64,000 nucleotides of DNA from Beijerinckiaceae bacterium (GCA_009773635.1 WSYC01000007.1:113897-177896), one strand, 5' to 3'; positions 39,632 to 53,039 are shown, numbered from the stretch's first letter. Notes: generated by a model not told the origin, from the sequence alone. Made by a program: numbers and translations.

Positions 39632-40749
39632 CTTTCCGTCCCGTTCACCAGCGCTTCGGGCGATTTTGCGGCCCCCGAGGCCTCAACCATCGAGGACGAT
39701 GCCCCCGGAAGCACCCATTCGCCACGCTCCGCGAGCGCCTTCGAAATCTTGGCCAAAAGCTCGTATTTCACCATGTCGTAGGCAACATCGATTGCATTGG
39801 CAAAGCCGAGCGCATCCGTACCGCCATGGCTCTTGACGACGATGCCGTCAAGCCCGAGGAACACGCCGCCATTCGAGCGGCGCGGGTCCATCTTGTGGCG
39901 CAGCGCCTTGAATGCGCCACGCGCAAAGACATAGCCGATCTTCGCCAGCAGCGACCGGCCGATCGCCTCGCGCAGGTATTCGCCGATCTGCTTGGCGGTG
40001 CCCTCGGCGGTCTTCAGCGCGATATTGCCGGAGAACCCTTCGGTCACCACGACGTCGGTGGTGCCCTTGCCGATGTCGTCGCCCTCGACAAAGCCCTTGT
40101 AGTCGAGGTTCGGCAGGTTGCTCTCGCGCAGGATGCGCCCGGCTTCCTTGACCTGCTCGACGCCCTTGATCTCCTCAACGCCAACATTGAGCAGGCCGAC
40201 GGTGGGGCGCTCGACATCAAAAATGATCCGCGCCATCGCCGATCCCATGATCGCCATGTCAACGAGGTTTTCCGCCTCGGCCCCGATGGAGGCCCCGAGA
40301 TCGAGCACCACGGATTCGCCCTTGGCCGTCGGCCACAGCCCCGCAAGCGCGGGCCGGTCCATGCCCTGCATCATCTTGAGGCAGAAGCGGGCCATGACCA
40401 TGAGGGCACCGGTATTTCCGGCCGAAACGCACACATCGGCCTCGCCCTTCTTGACCGCGTCGATCGCCATCCACATCGACGACTTGTAGCGGCCGGCGCG
40501 CAACGCCTGGCTCGGCTTGTCGTTCATCGAGATCGCGACGTCGGAATGGTGGACGGTGCATTTGTCCTTGAGCGCCGGGAATTTCTCCAGCTCGGCGTTG
40601 ATCTCCGCCTCGCGACCGAAAACCACGAACCGCGCATCGGGATGACGTTCAAGAGCGCGCGCGGCGCCGGGAATCACGACCGAGGGGCCATGATCGCCCC
40701 CCATCGCATCCAGCGAAATACGCACGAGGCCGGTTTTCGCTTCGTTCAT
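39628..40749 (-). CDS. plsX: Phosphate acyltransferase PlsX
   Basis: [73 protein letters not shown]. Confidence 0.95.
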   Translation of the reverse strand: MNEAKTGLVRISLDAMGGDHGPSVVIPGAARALERHPDARFVVFGREAEINAELEKFPALKDKCTVHHSDVAISMNDKPSQALRAGRYKSSMWMAIDAVKKGEADVCVSAGNTGALMVMARFCLKMMQGMDRPALAGLWPTAKGESVVLDLGASIGAEAENLVDMAIMGSAMARIIFDVERPTVGLLNVGVEEIKGVEQVKEAGRILRESNLPNLDYKGFVEGDDIGKGTTDVVVTEGFSGNIALKTAEGTAKQIGEYLREAIGRSLLAKIGYVFARGAFKALRHKMDPRRSNGGVFLGLDGIVVKSHGGTDALGFANAIDVAYDMVKYELLAKISKALAERGEWVLPGASSSMVEASGAAKSPEALVNGTER

Positions 40750-40933
40750 GCCAGAAGTAAGCCTCCAGATACGATCGAAGCAGGCGCCTCATCGAGCGGC
40801 CCCCAACCCAAAAAAGGGGGTGTGACGGCATAGAATTTGTGCAGCGTTGACGCAAGCTGAAAACGGGGATCGAGGCAGAATTGCTGCCCTTCTCGCCCTA
40901 ATCCGTATCCCGCCTGCCGAAACGACACCCGGA

Positions 40934-41461
40934 TCAGCTGTCCTTGCGTTTGAGGGCGGCAAGCGCTGAGAAGGGCGAAACTTCCGGCTCGACGGGGTCG
41001 CCGCCCTTGAAGGCTGCACCCGGCTTTTTCGGGTAGGGATCAAGCTCCAGCGCCAGAAATTCGGTGACAATGGCACCAAGATCGATCGAGCCTTCGAGGA
41101 TCGGGTCCGGCGGTTCGAAATCGGCATCGCCGTTTTCTTCGGCCCGCTTCGTCATTTTCTCGATCAGGCCTTCCGGTGCCAGCTTCAGTGCCACCGGGGC
41201 CGAGATCGTCTGCTCGAAGGGCTCGAGGCTGACGACACAGATCGGAGAATAACGCGCGTCAAGTTGACCCTCGATCGTCACCAGACCGCTGGCGGCCTGC
41301 GTGACCTTGAGATGTGCATTGAGGCTCTCGATTCCATCGAGATCAAGCGCTGCAGCCATCCGCGCGCGCGCCTCGGCATCGGGCGCGAGCTTGAAATGCT
41401 GCTCGCCATGCAGCGTCGCAACGGGGGTCGGGAGGGAATAGGGCAAATCGGTCTTCTTCAT
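40934..41461 (-). CDS. YceD/DUF177 family protein
   Basis: DARYSPICVVSLEPFEQTISAPVALKLAP and DLGAIVTEFLALELDPYPKKPGAAF. Confidence 0.85.
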   Translation of the reverse strand: MKKTDLPYSLPTPVATLHGEQHFKLAPDAEARARMAAALDLDGIESLNAHLKVTQAASGLVTIEGQLDARYSPICVVSLEPFEQTISAPVALKLAPEGLIEKMTKRAEENGDADFEPPDPILEGSIDLGAIVTEFLALELDPYPKKPGAAFKGGDPVEPEVSPFSALAALKRKDS

Positions 41462-41518
41462 GGGTCGATCCCGGAAAAGCAGGGGATATTCGGCTGCGCA
41501 AGCATGTCGCCGTGAACG

Positions 41519-42049
41519 TTAATGAGCGAGCACGCCGCCCGCAAGCAGGTCTTCGAGCGAGGCGGCATCCAGCCGCGCCGTAATCCCGGCGATCTCGGAC
41601 AATAGTCCGCCGGCAACCGCCTCCGGCGCGATCCGGCCTGCAAAGAGATTGCGTGAGAGCGCGAGCCGCAAGGCAGGTTCATCCAAGGCAGGCTCATCCT
41701 TGAGGGCAGCCGTATAGGCTTCGGCGCGACCATAAAACCCTTGCGCCAGCTTCTTGATCTTCTTGCCGACCGAGAGATCACTGACCCCCATGAGCCGGAG
41801 CCCTTCATCGAGGCCGGCGAACACCCGGTCGACCAGTTCCTGAGCGATGCTCTCCGCCGGCGCCGGCAAGACCTTCAGCCGCTTCAGAACCAGTGTGGTA
41901 ACAAGCACAAGACGCTCGAAGCGGCCCTCGAAGTCATCGCTGACACCAAAATCGCGATAGGCGGCCGGCGCGCGCGCCGCTGCCACGATATCGCCGTAGA
42001 GCGCTGCGACAGGATCGGGTCTTGATTTGAAGAACGGCAGACGGATCAT
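41519..42049 (-). CDS. Ubiquinol-cytochrome c chaperone family protein
   Basis: IVAAARAPAAYRDFGVSDDFEGRFERLVLVTTLVLKRLK...DEGLRLMGVSDLSVGKKIKKLAQGFYGRAEAY. Confidence 0.85.
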   Translation of the reverse strand: MIRLPFFKSRPDPVAALYGDIVAAARAPAAYRDFGVSDDFEGRFERLVLVTTLVLKRLKVLPAPAESIAQELVDRVFAGLDEGLRLMGVSDLSVGKKIKKLAQGFYGRAEAYTAALKDEPALDEPALRLALSRNLFAGRIAPEAVAGGLLSEIAGITARLDAASLEDLLAGGVLAH

Positions 42050-42282
42050 CGGGGGCGCGGTCCTGGAAGCTGATCGGCTTCAAACGGTGGGGTTTGCCTC
42101 CTCGCCTGCCGGAAACGGTAGATCGGGAGACAAATTTGAGGGATGAACGATTGTCTTTCCCACTCAATTTGGGCATCCATAGCGGCGTTCGGTCTTGCAC
42201 GCAAAGCGTTCGGGCCGTTTGCAACCGGAATTCTCGGCCTGGCCTGCCCGAAGCAGCCAGCCCAATCGTGGAGTAGAGAGCC

Positions 42283-42744
42283 TTGAAGCGCGTCCTGACC
42301 CGTTCCCGTGCAGCCACAATCCGTTTGGGCGGTGTCGCCCTCGCCGCGCTGCTGCTCGGCGGCTGCATGGCTGACCAGAGCCCCGGCACCCGCGGCTTCG
42401 TGCTCGATGAAAAGGCGCTTGACCAGATCAAGCCGGGCTCCTCGGCGGAGCAGGTCGTGCTTGTGCTCGGCACGCCTTCCACGACGTCCACGGTGGGCGG
42501 CAAGACCTATTATTACATCTCGCAGAAGGTGAGCCAGCGTTTCCAGTTCATGGACGAGAAGATCACCGATCAGCGCGTGATCGCGATCTATCTCACCGAC
42601 AAGAACAAGGTCGAGCGCGTCGCCAACTACGGGCTGAAAGACGGCGTGGTGTTCGATTTCATCTCGCGCACGACGCCGACGGGCGGCATCGAGAACAGCT
42701 TCGTCACCAGCCTGTTCCGCCGCATTGGCGCCAGCGCGGTGTGA
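42283..42744 (+). CDS. bamE: Outer membrane protein assembly factor BamE (SmpA/OmlA family)
   Basis: Lipoprotein signal ending LLLGGC; FVLDEKALDQIKPGSSAEQVVLVLGTPSTTSTVGGKTYYYISQKV. Confidence 0.9.
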   Translation: MKRVLTRSRAATIRLGGVALAALLLGGCMADQSPGTRGFVLDEKALDQIKPGSSAEQVVLVLGTPSTTSTVGGKTYYYISQKVSQRFQFMDEKITDQRVIAIYLTDKNKVERVANYGLKDGVVFDFISRTTPTGGIENSFVTSLFRRIGASAV

Positions 42745-42798
42745 CACCCGCCGTCAAGGCTGTTGGCCCGCAAGGGCCCTTTCCTTTCTGACCAACAA

Positions 42799-42832
42799 AA
42801 ACCCCGCGGTTTCCCGCGGGGTTTGTTTTTTC
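42799..42832. terminator. Bidirectional Rho-independent terminator between bamE and hppA
   Basis: AAACCCCGCGgtttccCGCGGGGTTTgttttttc; flanking A- and T-tracts; convergent genes. Confidence 0.9.
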
Positions 42833-42848
42833 GGGTCTGGACTGCCGC

Positions 42849-45002
<2,154 letters not shown>

Positions 45003-45170
45003 GAATGTTACTCGTTTTTTGCTGTGCTCGTCATGAATGGTCAGCCCAAGGCATCGGCCTCCCTGCCCTTGCCCGCTGATCGTCAGCGGTGTTAGCAAAG
45101 CTTTAACGTTTAATCCACGCTCCGTTTGTCGAATGTTGTGGCTTTTCCAGCGAAAAAGGCCGGGCTTTCG

Positions 45171-46376
45171 CTATTCTCCAGCGGTCATCGCCTGCTTTTT
45201 CTCGTGCCGGATGAGCCAGAGCACGAGGATCACTGCCGCGATTACGAACGGGAAGATCGTCACGTTCAGCGTGCCCCAGCCGAAATTCGCGAGGATCTTG
45301 CCCGCCGACAGCGAGGCGACGGAGGTCGTCACGAAGACGACGAGATCATTGATGCCCTGCACTTTTGTCCGTTCGCTCGGTTTGAGCCCCTCGACCACCA
45401 GCGTCGACGCCCCGACGAAAGCGAAATTCCAGCCGAGGCCCAGCAGGATCAGCGCCGCGAAAAAATGCTCGACCGAGAGACCCGACAGCGCCACCACCCC
45501 GCACAGCGCCAGCAACACGAGGCCGAAGATCATCACCGGATAGACCCCGAACCGCGTGATGAGGTTTCCGGTGAAAAAGCCCGGCAGGAACATGCCGACG
45601 ATGTGCCATTGAATGGCGAGCGTCGCATCGGTCGTCGAATGGAAGCAGCCGATCATCGCCAGTGGCGTCGCGGTCATGATGAGGTTCATCAGCGCCTGTG
45701 AAATGGCCCCGCACACGACCGCGACCCTGAGCCGCGGCGAGCGGAAAATCTCGCGCATCGGGCGGGCCTCCCCGGGCGTGCCGACACCCGAAGGCACGGG
45801 ATCGAACCGCAGGAACCCGAGCACCACGATCGCCAGCGCCGCGACCACCGCCTGCCCGATGTAACTCGGCAGGAAGGTGAAGGGCGGCATCAGATCCTTG
45901 GTGAAAATCACCAGTTGCGGCCCGACAATCGCGGAGGCGAGCCCGCCGACCACAACATAGGAAATCGCGCGCGGGCGAAACGCCGGGCTCGCGCTGTCCG
46001 CCGCGCCGAAGCGATAGGAGATCACGAAAGCCTGATAGGCCCCGCACAGCATGGTGGCGGCAAGAAAACTCCAGAACAGCGCTTCCTTCACCGACCACGC
46101 TGCGAGCAGACCGGCGACAACGCCGATACCGGCACCGATACGGTAGGCATCCTTTCGCCCCATCAGCCGCATCATCCAGGCCGCGGGCATCGTCGCGAGC
46201 GCGGTGCCGACAACGAACGCCGTGATCGGAGCCGTCGCCCAATCCGGCGAGGGTGCGAGCACGGAGCCGACCAGCGCGCCGGTCGCGATCACCACGGAGG
46301 CGTTGGCGCCGGCGAGCCCCATCGCCACGGCAAGGACAATCGCGTTCCGCCGCGCCTGGACATCGTTATGGGGCAT
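45171..46376 (-). CDS. MFS transporter
   Basis: 12-TM pattern; MRLMGRKDAYRIGAGIGV; ERTKVQGINDLVVFVTTSVASLSAGKIL. Confidence 0.9.
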   Translation of the reverse strand: MPHNDVQARRNAIVLAVAMGLAGANASVVIATGALVGSVLAPSPDWATAPITAFVVGTALATMPAAWMMRLMGRKDAYRIGAGIGVVAGLLAAWSVKEALFWSFLAATMLCGAYQAFVISYRFGAADSASPAFRPRAISYVVVGGLASAIVGPQLVIFTKDLMPPFTFLPSYIGQAVVAALAIVVLGFLRFDPVPSGVGTPGEARPMREIFRSPRLRVAVVCGAISQALMNLIMTATPLAMIGCFHSTTDATLAIQWHIVGMFLPGFFTGNLITRFGVYPVMIFGLVLLALCGVVALSGLSVEHFFAALILLGLGWNFAFVGASTLVVEGLKPSERTKVQGINDLVVFVTTSVASLSAGKILANFGWGTLNVTIFPFVIAAVILVLWLIRHEKKQAMTAGE

Positions 46377-46386
46377 TATGCAAATC

Positions 46387-47379
46387 CTAGAAATGGCGAT
46401 ACGAGCGACAAACGAAATCGCGGATCAAACCGTCCCGCGTGCGCCACTCCGCGCCAGAATCGATGGGCGAAAGAGCGCCAATCTTCGTAACAGGCACGCC
46501 GGAACGCAAGGCCCGTTCTTCAAAGGCTACGGCATTTTCGGGCGGGATGGCCGCGAGGATTTCGTAGTCATCCCCGCCTGTCAGTGCGACATCAAGCAGG
46601 CTCGGCTCCAGCGCGATCGCCGCGCGCACCGCCGGCGACAACGGAACGGCATCGACATCGAACCGCCGTCCAAGCCGGGCTGCGAGCTTGTCGCCATCGC
46701 CGACAAGCCCGTCCGAGATATCCATCGCACCGCGCGCATGAGCGAGCAGTGCCGGCGCGAGCGCCACGCGCGGCTGCGGGTGCAGGTAGCGATCGTCAAG
46801 GTATGCGCGATGCTCGGGTTGAAGACGCTTCACCCAATCCGCGGACGAATCGAGCCGGAGGCGCAACCCCAGTGCTCCATCGCCGATCGTGCCGGAAACA
46901 TAGAGAAAATCCCCAACCTCCCCGCCCTGCCGCATCACCATGCGGCCTGCGGCAACTTCGCCCAACGCGGTGATCGAGAAAAAAGCCTGCCCGGTTTTCA
47001 CGGTATCACCGCCGAGCAGCGGGACGGCATAGGCCCGGCTGTCCTCCGCAAGTCCTGCAGCAAAAGCGGCAAGCCAGGCATCATCCTGTCGCGCCCCGCG
47101 CCCGAGCGCGAGCAAGAACCCCTTCGGCACCGCGCCCTTGGCCGCAAGATCGGAGAGATTCACCCGGAGCGCTTTGCGCGCGATTGAGGCCGGCGGATCA
47201 TCGGGGAAGAAATGCACGCCCTCGACCAGCGCATCTTTGGTCAGCACGAGATCGGTGCCCGGCGAAGGCTTCAAGAGCGCCGCATCATCCAAAAGGCCGA
47301 GCGCACCCTCGCCCGCCATCGGCGCAAAGAGCTGTGCAATGAGATCGAATTCCGAGAGGGGCGCGGGTATTTTTCTCAT
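46387..47379 (-). CDS. thiL: Thiamine-monophosphate kinase
   Basis: LGLLDDAALLKPSPGTDLVLTKDALVEGVHFFPDDPPASIARKALRVNLSDLAAKGAVPKGFLLALGR; DISDGLVGDGDKLAARLG. Confidence 0.95.
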   Translation of the reverse strand: MRKIPAPLSEFDLIAQLFAPMAGEGALGLLDDAALLKPSPGTDLVLTKDALVEGVHFFPDDPPASIARKALRVNLSDLAAKGAVPKGFLLALGRGARQDDAWLAAFAAGLAEDSRAYAVPLLGGDTVKTGQAFFSITALGEVAAGRMVMRQGGEVGDFLYVSGTIGDGALGLRLRLDSSADWVKRLQPEHRAYLDDRYLHPQPRVALAPALLAHARGAMDISDGLVGDGDKLAARLGRRFDVDAVPLSPAVRAAIALEPSLLDVALTGGDDYEILAAIPPENAVAFEERALRSGVPVTKIGALSPIDSGAEWRTRDGLIRDFVCRSYRHF

Positions 47380-47391
47380 GCGCCCCTCGTT

Positions 47392-47904
47392 TCAAGGCTG
47401 CCGCGCCGGACGCGCGAGCTCCTCGGCGCGCACTTCCTTGGCAAGCCGGTCGAGCACAGCATTGATCATGCCGACCTCATCGCGCTCCAGAAACGCGGAG
47501 GCGATATCGACGTATTCCGAAATCGCGACGCGCACCGGTGTATCGGCCTTGAACATCAGCTCGTAGGCGCCGGCGCGCAGCACCGCGCGCATGATCGCCT
47601 CGATGCGTTTGAGCGGCCAGCCATCCGCCAAGAGGTGATCGACCTTGCGGTCAATCTCGATCTGCTCATTGAGGACGCCTTCAACGATGGCGCGGAACAG
47701 CTTGCCCTCGGCAGGCTTGTACTGGTCGCCCTCGATCTCCCGCCCCATCCAGAAGCTCTCGAACTCGGCGAACACCTCGTTGAGGCCCTTCGCGGCGATT
47801 TCCATCTGGTAGAGCGCCTGTACGCCCGCAAGGCGCGCGTTGGAGCGCTTCTCGCCGCGCGAAGCGGGTGGCGTTTTCGGTTTCGGGCTGTCCATCTCGC
47901 TCAT
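47392..47904 (-). CDS. nusB: Transcription antitermination factor NusB
   Basis: KRSNARLAGVQALYQMEIAAKGLNEV...RAVLRAGAYELMFKADTPVRVAISEYVDIASAFLERDEVGMINAVLDRLAKEVR. Confidence 0.95.
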   Translation of the reverse strand: MSEMDSPKPKTPPASRGEKRSNARLAGVQALYQMEIAAKGLNEVFAEFESFWMGREIEGDQYKPAEGKLFRAIVEGVLNEQIEIDRKVDHLLADGWPLKRIEAIMRAVLRAGAYELMFKADTPVRVAISEYVDIASAFLERDEVGMINAVLDRLAKEVRAEELARPARQP

Positions 47905-48386
47905 CGGATGTCGCCTCGCTTGAGCGCGTAGAGCGCGAGTGCGGCGCGGGCGGCATCGCCACCCTTGTCGCCCTTGGCGGGATTGGCGCGCACTTCGGCC
48001 TGCTCGAGGTTCTCGACCGTAAGAATGCCATTGCCGAACGCCAGCCGACGGCGGGTCGCCAGCGCGATCAACTCGCGCGCGCTCTCGTTGGAGACGATTT
48101 CGTAATGCGTCGTCTCGCCACGGATGACGACCCCGAGCGCCACGAAGCCGTCGGCGCGGCGCGTGCCGTCCTCCGCCTGCTGGCGGATCATCTCGATCGC
48201 GATCGGAATTTCGAGCGCACCGGGCATGGTGACAACCTCGCTTGTCGCGCCTGACGCCGCAAACGCAGCCTCGGCACCCGCGATCAGCTGGTTGTTGAGA
48301 TCGTCGTAATACCGCCCTTCGACGATGACGAAATGCGCGCCCTTCGCATCGACAACGGGAAGGGCGCGGCGCGCGGCCTCGGCCAT
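47901..48386 (-). CDS. ribH: 6,7-dimethyl-8-ribityllumazine synthase
   Basis: FVIVEGRYYDDLNNQLIAGAEAAF...TMPGALEIPIAIEMI...GFVALGVVIRGETTHYEIVSNESARELIAL. Confidence 0.95.
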   Translation of the reverse strand: MAEAARRALPVVDAKGAHFVIVEGRYYDDLNNQLIAGAEAAFAASGATSEVVTMPGALEIPIAIEMIRQQAEDGTRRADGFVALGVVIRGETTHYEIVSNESARELIALATRRRLAFGNGILTVENLEQAEVRANPAKGDKGGDAARAALALYALKRGDIR

Positions 48387-48437
48387 GAAGCAGGTCTCCT
48401 GGAAGTCTTTCGTGATCTGGTAGCGGGAATAGAGCGC

Positions 48438-49082
48438 TCAGGCGGTTTCCGCAAGGCGTGCTGCGTAGCGCGCCATCAGATCGACCTCGAGATGCACGCT
48501 GTCGCCGGTTCTGCGCGCGCCCCAGGTCGTGACCTTCAGGGTATGCGGGATGAGGAGCACCGAGAAACGATCATCCACCACCGAATTGACCGTCAGGGAG
48601 ACGCCGTCGAGCGTCACCGAGCCCTTGGCGGCGATGAACCGGTGCAGCGGGCGTGGCGCACGGAGGATGAAACGGGCCGTTGCGCCCCAGTTGGCATCAT
48701 CGGGTACGATGTCCTCGCGCAGGATGATATCGGCACGGCCGTCGACATGCCCGGTGACGATATGCCCCCCGAGTTCGTCGCCGATCTTCATCGCGCGCTC
48801 GAGGTTGAGCTTCGTGCCGACATGCCATTGACCGGCATGGGTCAGGCGCAACGTTTCCGAGGCGGCCTCGACCTCGAACCAGGCGCCGGGGTGGCTGTCG
48901 GTGCGCCCGTGCCGCGCTTCGCCCAGATGCGTGACGGTAAGGCAGATGCCGGCGCAGGCAATCGACGCGCCGATTGCGATTGTCGCGGGATCATACTCGC
49001 TGGCGATGCGGAAGCGGCGCAGCGTATCCGTGCCTTCCGCGTGCACGATCTCGCCGATATCGCTGACAATGCCGGTAAACAT
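48438..49082 (-). CDS. ribE: Riboflavin synthase
   Basis: MFTGIVSDIGEIVHAEGTDTLRRFRIASEYDPATIAIGASIACAGICLTVTHLG; GGHIVTGHVDGRADI; tandem lumazine-binding repeats. Confidence 0.95.
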   Translation of the reverse strand: MFTGIVSDIGEIVHAEGTDTLRRFRIASEYDPATIAIGASIACAGICLTVTHLGEARHGRTDSHPGAWFEVEAASETLRLTHAGQWHVGTKLNLERAMKIGDELGGHIVTGHVDGRADIILREDIVPDDANWGATARFILRAPRPLHRFIAAKGSVTLDGVSLTVNSVVDDRFSVLLIPHTLKVTTWGARRTGDSVHLEVDLMARYAARLAETA

Positions 49083-50112
49083 CAGGATCCTGCCACTTCA
49101 GGGTTGCGCATCGAAAAGACCTGCAGCCGGTCCGGCCCGATCATCCGTTCTTCGCCGATATTGGCGTTTTCGAGCTGATCGGCAAGGGCCGGGCCGATGG
49201 CCTTGAGCCCCGCGCCGGCCACGTTTGGCCCCGTGAGCAGCACGAGTTCGTCGCAGAGCCCGGCCTTCATCATGGCATCGGCGAGGGTCGGCCCAGCCTC
49301 AACCAGCACCCGCGTGATGCCGCGTGCCGCAAGCGCCCCCATCGCCGCCGCCAGATCGAGACGATCTCCGGCGCGGGGGATCGCCAACACCTCGACATCG
49401 GGCAGCCCGGCAAGGCGCGCCTGCACCGCGACCGGCTCCGCGGTCATGATGACAACGGGCACGCGCCCGGCATCGCGGACCAGTCGCGCGGCGGGATCGA
49501 TCCGACCTGCGGTATCCAGCACAACCCGCAGCGGCGACCAGTCCGCCATGCCCGGCAGGCGGACATCGAGCAGCGGATCATCCGCCAGCACCGTGCCGAT
49601 CCCCGTCACCAGCGCATCGGCATCCGCCCGGAGGCGATGGACGTAGGTGCGGGCTTCCTCGCCGGTAATGGCAATCGGGCGGCGATCCGGCGTCGCGGCA
49701 AACCCATCGGCGGTCTGCGCGAGCTTGACCCGCGTGAACGGCCGGTTGAGCCGTACGCGCTGGCAATGGCCGCGATTGAGTTCGGCTGCCTCCATGCCGA
49801 GAACGCCGTCCTCGACCGGAATTCCGGCGGCACGCAGCCGCGCCGAACCTTCCCCGGCCGCAAAGGGGGACGGGTCCGCCGCGCCGATCACGACGCGTGC
49901 GATGCCGGCCTCCAGGATGCGCTCCGTGCACGAAGGGCCGTAAACACGCTCCGAGCGCCGGGCGCAGGGCTCCAGCGTGACATACATCGTCGCACCGCGC
50001 GCGGCAGCGCCCCCAGCGCCGCGACGCTCGGCATCGGCGCCGTGCGCCCAAGTCCGCGACGCGCCAGCGCCAAGGCCGCCCGCATGAACGCCTGATCACG
50101 CGATTCCGGCAT
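49082..50112 (-). pseudogene. ribD: ribD (bifunctional deaminase/reductase), frameshifted by a short internal deletion; may be a sequencing/assembly artefact
   Basis: N-terminus [26 protein letters not shown] in one frame (ORF 49888-50115); ...AAARGATMYVTLEPCARRSERVYGPSCTERILEAGI...reductase domain in another (ORF 49082-49987); ~30 codons between them missing. Confidence 0.85.
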
Positions 50113-50606
50113 CAATCGCGTGTCCCGCCGGCTTCGTCATTGCCGGCCTCGCGCTGATCGGCGCTCAACTCGTCGATCAGGACGCCGAATTCCTTGGCTT
50201 CGGTGAAATTGCGATACACCGAAGCGAAGCGCACATAGGCGATATCATCGAGGGTTTTCAGCGCTTCCATGACGAGCGAGCCGATATCCTCGCTGGTGAT
50301 CTCGCCCTCACCCTGGCTTTCGAGTTGGCGCACCACGCCGTTGATGAGGCGCTCGACCCGCTCCGGCTCTACCGGGCGCTTGCGCAGCGCCACCTCGATC
50401 GAGCGCGCGAGCTTGTCCCGGTCAAACGGCGCGCGCTTGCCGGAGCGCTTGAGCACCGTGATCTCGCGCAATTGCACGCGCTCGAAGGTCGTGAAGCGCC
50501 CGCCGCAATCCGGGCAGACTCGCCGGCGGCGGATCGCGGAATGATCCTCCGAGGGGCGACTGTCTTTCACCTGCGTATCGAGTGATCCGCAATAGGGGCA
50601 ACGCAT
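50112..50606 (-). CDS. nrdR: Transcriptional repressor NrdR
   Basis: [66 protein letters not shown]. Confidence 0.97.
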   Translation of the reverse strand: MRCPYCGSLDTQVKDSRPSEDHSAIRRRRVCPDCGGRFTTFERVQLREITVLKRSGKRAPFDRDKLARSIEVALRKRPVEPERVERLINGVVRQLESQGEGEITSEDIGSLVMEALKTLDDIAYVRFASVYRNFTEAKEFGVLIDELSADQREAGNDEAGGTRD

Positions 50607-50654
50607 GGCGTGAGTTCCTTTCCACCCCCCCTGTAGCGGGCTGAAGCCGGGTTC

Positions 50655-51944
50655 TCAATAGATCGGGAACCGCGCTGTCATCGCGTGAACACGCACCTTG
50701 ACCGCCTCCTCAACAGCGCCGTTGCCCGCTTCGCCGTTTTTCGCGAGCCCGTCGATCACGTCGCCAATCATCTCGGCGATGGCCTTGAACTCCGCGATGC
50801 CGAACCCGCGCGAGGTCGCCGCCGGGGTCCCCAGCCGGATGCCGGAGGTCACCATCGGCTTTTCCGGGTCGAACGGAATGCCGTTCTTGTTGCAGGTGAT
50901 ATGCGCGCGCCCGAGCGCCTTCTCGGCCAGCGTGCCGGTAACCTTCTTGGGGCGGAGATCGACCAGCATCAGGTGGTTGTCCGTACCATCCGCAACGATC
51001 GCGAAGCCGCGCGCCTTCAACCCCTCGGCGAGCGCCTGCGCATTCGCCACCACCTGATGCGCATAGGTCTTGAACTCCGGCCGGAGTGCCTCGTGGAACG
51101 CCACCGCCTTCGCGGCGATGACATGCATCAGCGGGCCGCCCTGCAGGCCGGGGAAGATCGCCGAATTCACCTTCTTGGCGATATCGGGGTCGTTGGTGAG
51201 AATCATGCCGCCGCGCGGGCCGCGCAGGGTCTTGTGCGTCGTGGTGGTCACGACATGCGCGTGCGGGAACGGCGAGGGATGCGCACCGCCCGCCACGAGA
51301 CCCGCGAAATGCGCGATATCGACCATGAAATACGCGCCGACAGCGTCGCAGATGCGGCGGAAACCTTCGAAATCCCAATGCTTCGAATAGGCCGAGCCGC
51401 CCGCGATGATGATCTTGGGCTTGTGCTCATGGGCGAGGCGCTCGACCTCTTCCATGTCGATGAGGTGCGTGTCCTTGTCGACATTGTAGGAGACGACGTT
51501 GAACCATTTGCCGCTCATGTTGACCGGCGCGCCATGCGTGAGATGCCCGCCAGCGGCAAGATTGAGACCCATGAAGGTCTCGCCCGGCTTCATCAGCGCC
51601 AGAAACACGCCCTGATTGGCCTGGCTGCCGGAATTCGGCTGCACATTCGCGAAATCACAGCCGAACAGCTGCTTGGCACGGGAGATCGCGAGGTCCTCGG
51701 CGATATCGACAAACTGGCAGCCGCCGTAATAGCGCTTGCCGGGATAACCCTCGGCGTATTTGTTCGTGAGCACCGAGCCCTGAGCTTCGAGCACCGCGCG
51801 GGAGACGATGTTTTCCGAGGCGATCAGCTCGATCTCGTCGCGCTGGCGCCCAAGCTCCAGTTGCACGGCCTTGGCGATCTCGGGATCGACATCAGCGAGG
51901 CCGGCGGAGAAAAACGAATTGGAGCGGACGGGGGCAGCGGTCAT
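50655..51944 (-). CDS. glyA: Serine hydroxymethyltransferase
   Basis: [67 protein letters not shown]. Confidence 0.97.
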   Translation of the reverse strand: MTAAPVRSNSFFSAGLADVDPEIAKAVQLELGRQRDEIELIASENIVSRAVLEAQGSVLTNKYAEGYPGKRYYGGCQFVDIAEDLAISRAKQLFGCDFANVQPNSGSQANQGVFLALMKPGETFMGLNLAAGGHLTHGAPVNMSGKWFNVVSYNVDKDTHLIDMEEVERLAHEHKPKIIIAGGSAYSKHWDFEGFRRICDAVGAYFMVDIAHFAGLVAGGAHPSPFPHAHVVTTTTHKTLRGPRGGMILTNDPDIAKKVNSAIFPGLQGGPLMHVIAAKAVAFHEALRPEFKTYAHQVVANAQALAEGLKARGFAIVADGTDNHLMLVDLRPKKVTGTLAEKALGRAHITCNKNGIPFDPEKPMVTSGIRLGTPAATSRGFGIAEFKAIAEMIGDVIDGLAKNGEAGNGAVEEAVKVRVHAMTARFPIY

Positions 51945-52040
51945 CGGAACACCTCGCGAGGGGATTGCGGCTCGGCAAGCGGGCTGTCTAGACGGAATGC
52001 CCCGATGCGGCAAGGGAGCACTGCTCTCGCGCCGTCCTCC

Positions 52041-52991
52041 TCACCCCACCCACTCGGCGGCCTTGGCGAGATCGATATTGCCCCCGCACAGGAGGATGCC
52101 GACCCGCTCGCCGGGCTGCGGCGTGTAAGCTCCCGAAAGCGCGGCCGCCAGCGCCGCCGCGCCGCCGGGCTCGGAGAGCAGTCGATAGTCCCGCCACAGC
52201 GTCGCGATGGCCTGCCGGATCGCGGCATCATCGACCAGCACGATATGATCGACGTGCCGCGCGGCGATTGAATGCACGAGCGGGCCGACATTGCGCGCGC
52301 CGAGCGAATCAGCGGCGATGGATTCGACCGCGACATCCACCGGGCCGCCGGCTTCCAGCGCTGCGTGGAGCGCGCGCGAGCCTTCCGGCTCGACGCCAAC
52401 CACCTTCACGCCGCGCGGCTGGAGAACGCGCGCGATGCCGGACACCAGCCCGCCGCCGCCCACCCCGATCAGCACCGTATCAAGCTCGGCCTGCTCGGCC
52501 CATTCGAGCCCGAGCGTGCCCTGCCCCTCGATCGTGGCTTCGGCGGCGAAGGGGTGGATCTTGAACGCGCCGCTCTGCGCGACATAGGCATCGCACGCCG
52601 CCTGCGCATCGTCATAGCGCGCGCCGCCGATCACGACATCCGCGCCGAAGCGCCGGATGGCCGCGATCTTCGAGGGGCTTGAAATCTCCGGCACGAAAAT
52701 CCGCGCCTTCTGCCCGAGCTGGCTGGCGGCATAGGCCACCGCCGCACCATGATTGCCGCCGGAGGCTGCCGCAACACCGGCCGGGCCGATCTCGTTCGAG
52801 AGCAGCGAGTTGAACGCGCCGCGCGTCTTGAAGGAGCCTGCGAACTGCGTCAGTTCCAGCTTGAAATTGGGAATAAATTCCCCACCCAATGCGCCCCGTG
52901 CCAGCTTGAGCACGGGGGTGACGCGGATATGCGGGAGGATGCGCGCATAAGCTGCACGCGACGAATCAGTTGCTGAAAATGTCTTCATCAT
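52041..52991 (-). CDS. PLP-dependent threonine/serine dehydratase-like protein
   Basis: FKLELTQFAGSFKTRGAFNSLLSNE (PLP lysine), AAASGGNHGAAVAYAA, TVLIGVGGGGLVSGIARVLQP. Confidence 0.88.
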   Translation of the reverse strand: MMKTFSATDSSRAAYARILPHIRVTPVLKLARGALGGEFIPNFKLELTQFAGSFKTRGAFNSLLSNEIGPAGVAAASGGNHGAAVAYAASQLGQKARIFVPEISSPSKIAAIRRFGADVVIGGARYDDAQAACDAYVAQSGAFKIHPFAAEATIEGQGTLGLEWAEQAELDTVLIGVGGGGLVSGIARVLQPRGVKVVGVEPEGSRALHAALEAGGPVDVAVESIAADSLGARNVGPLVHSIAARHVDHIVLVDDAAIRQAIATLWRDYRLLSEPGGAAALAAALSGAYTPQPGERVGILLCGGNIDLAKAAEWVG

Positions 52992-53039
52992 GCTCCTCGC
53001 CTAGCACGATGGCTTGGCGGGGAACAAGTTTCCGGGCTT

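Noticed and set aside
50685-52271. 528 aa plus-strand ORF opposite glyA
   Set aside because: Antisense shadow of glyA.
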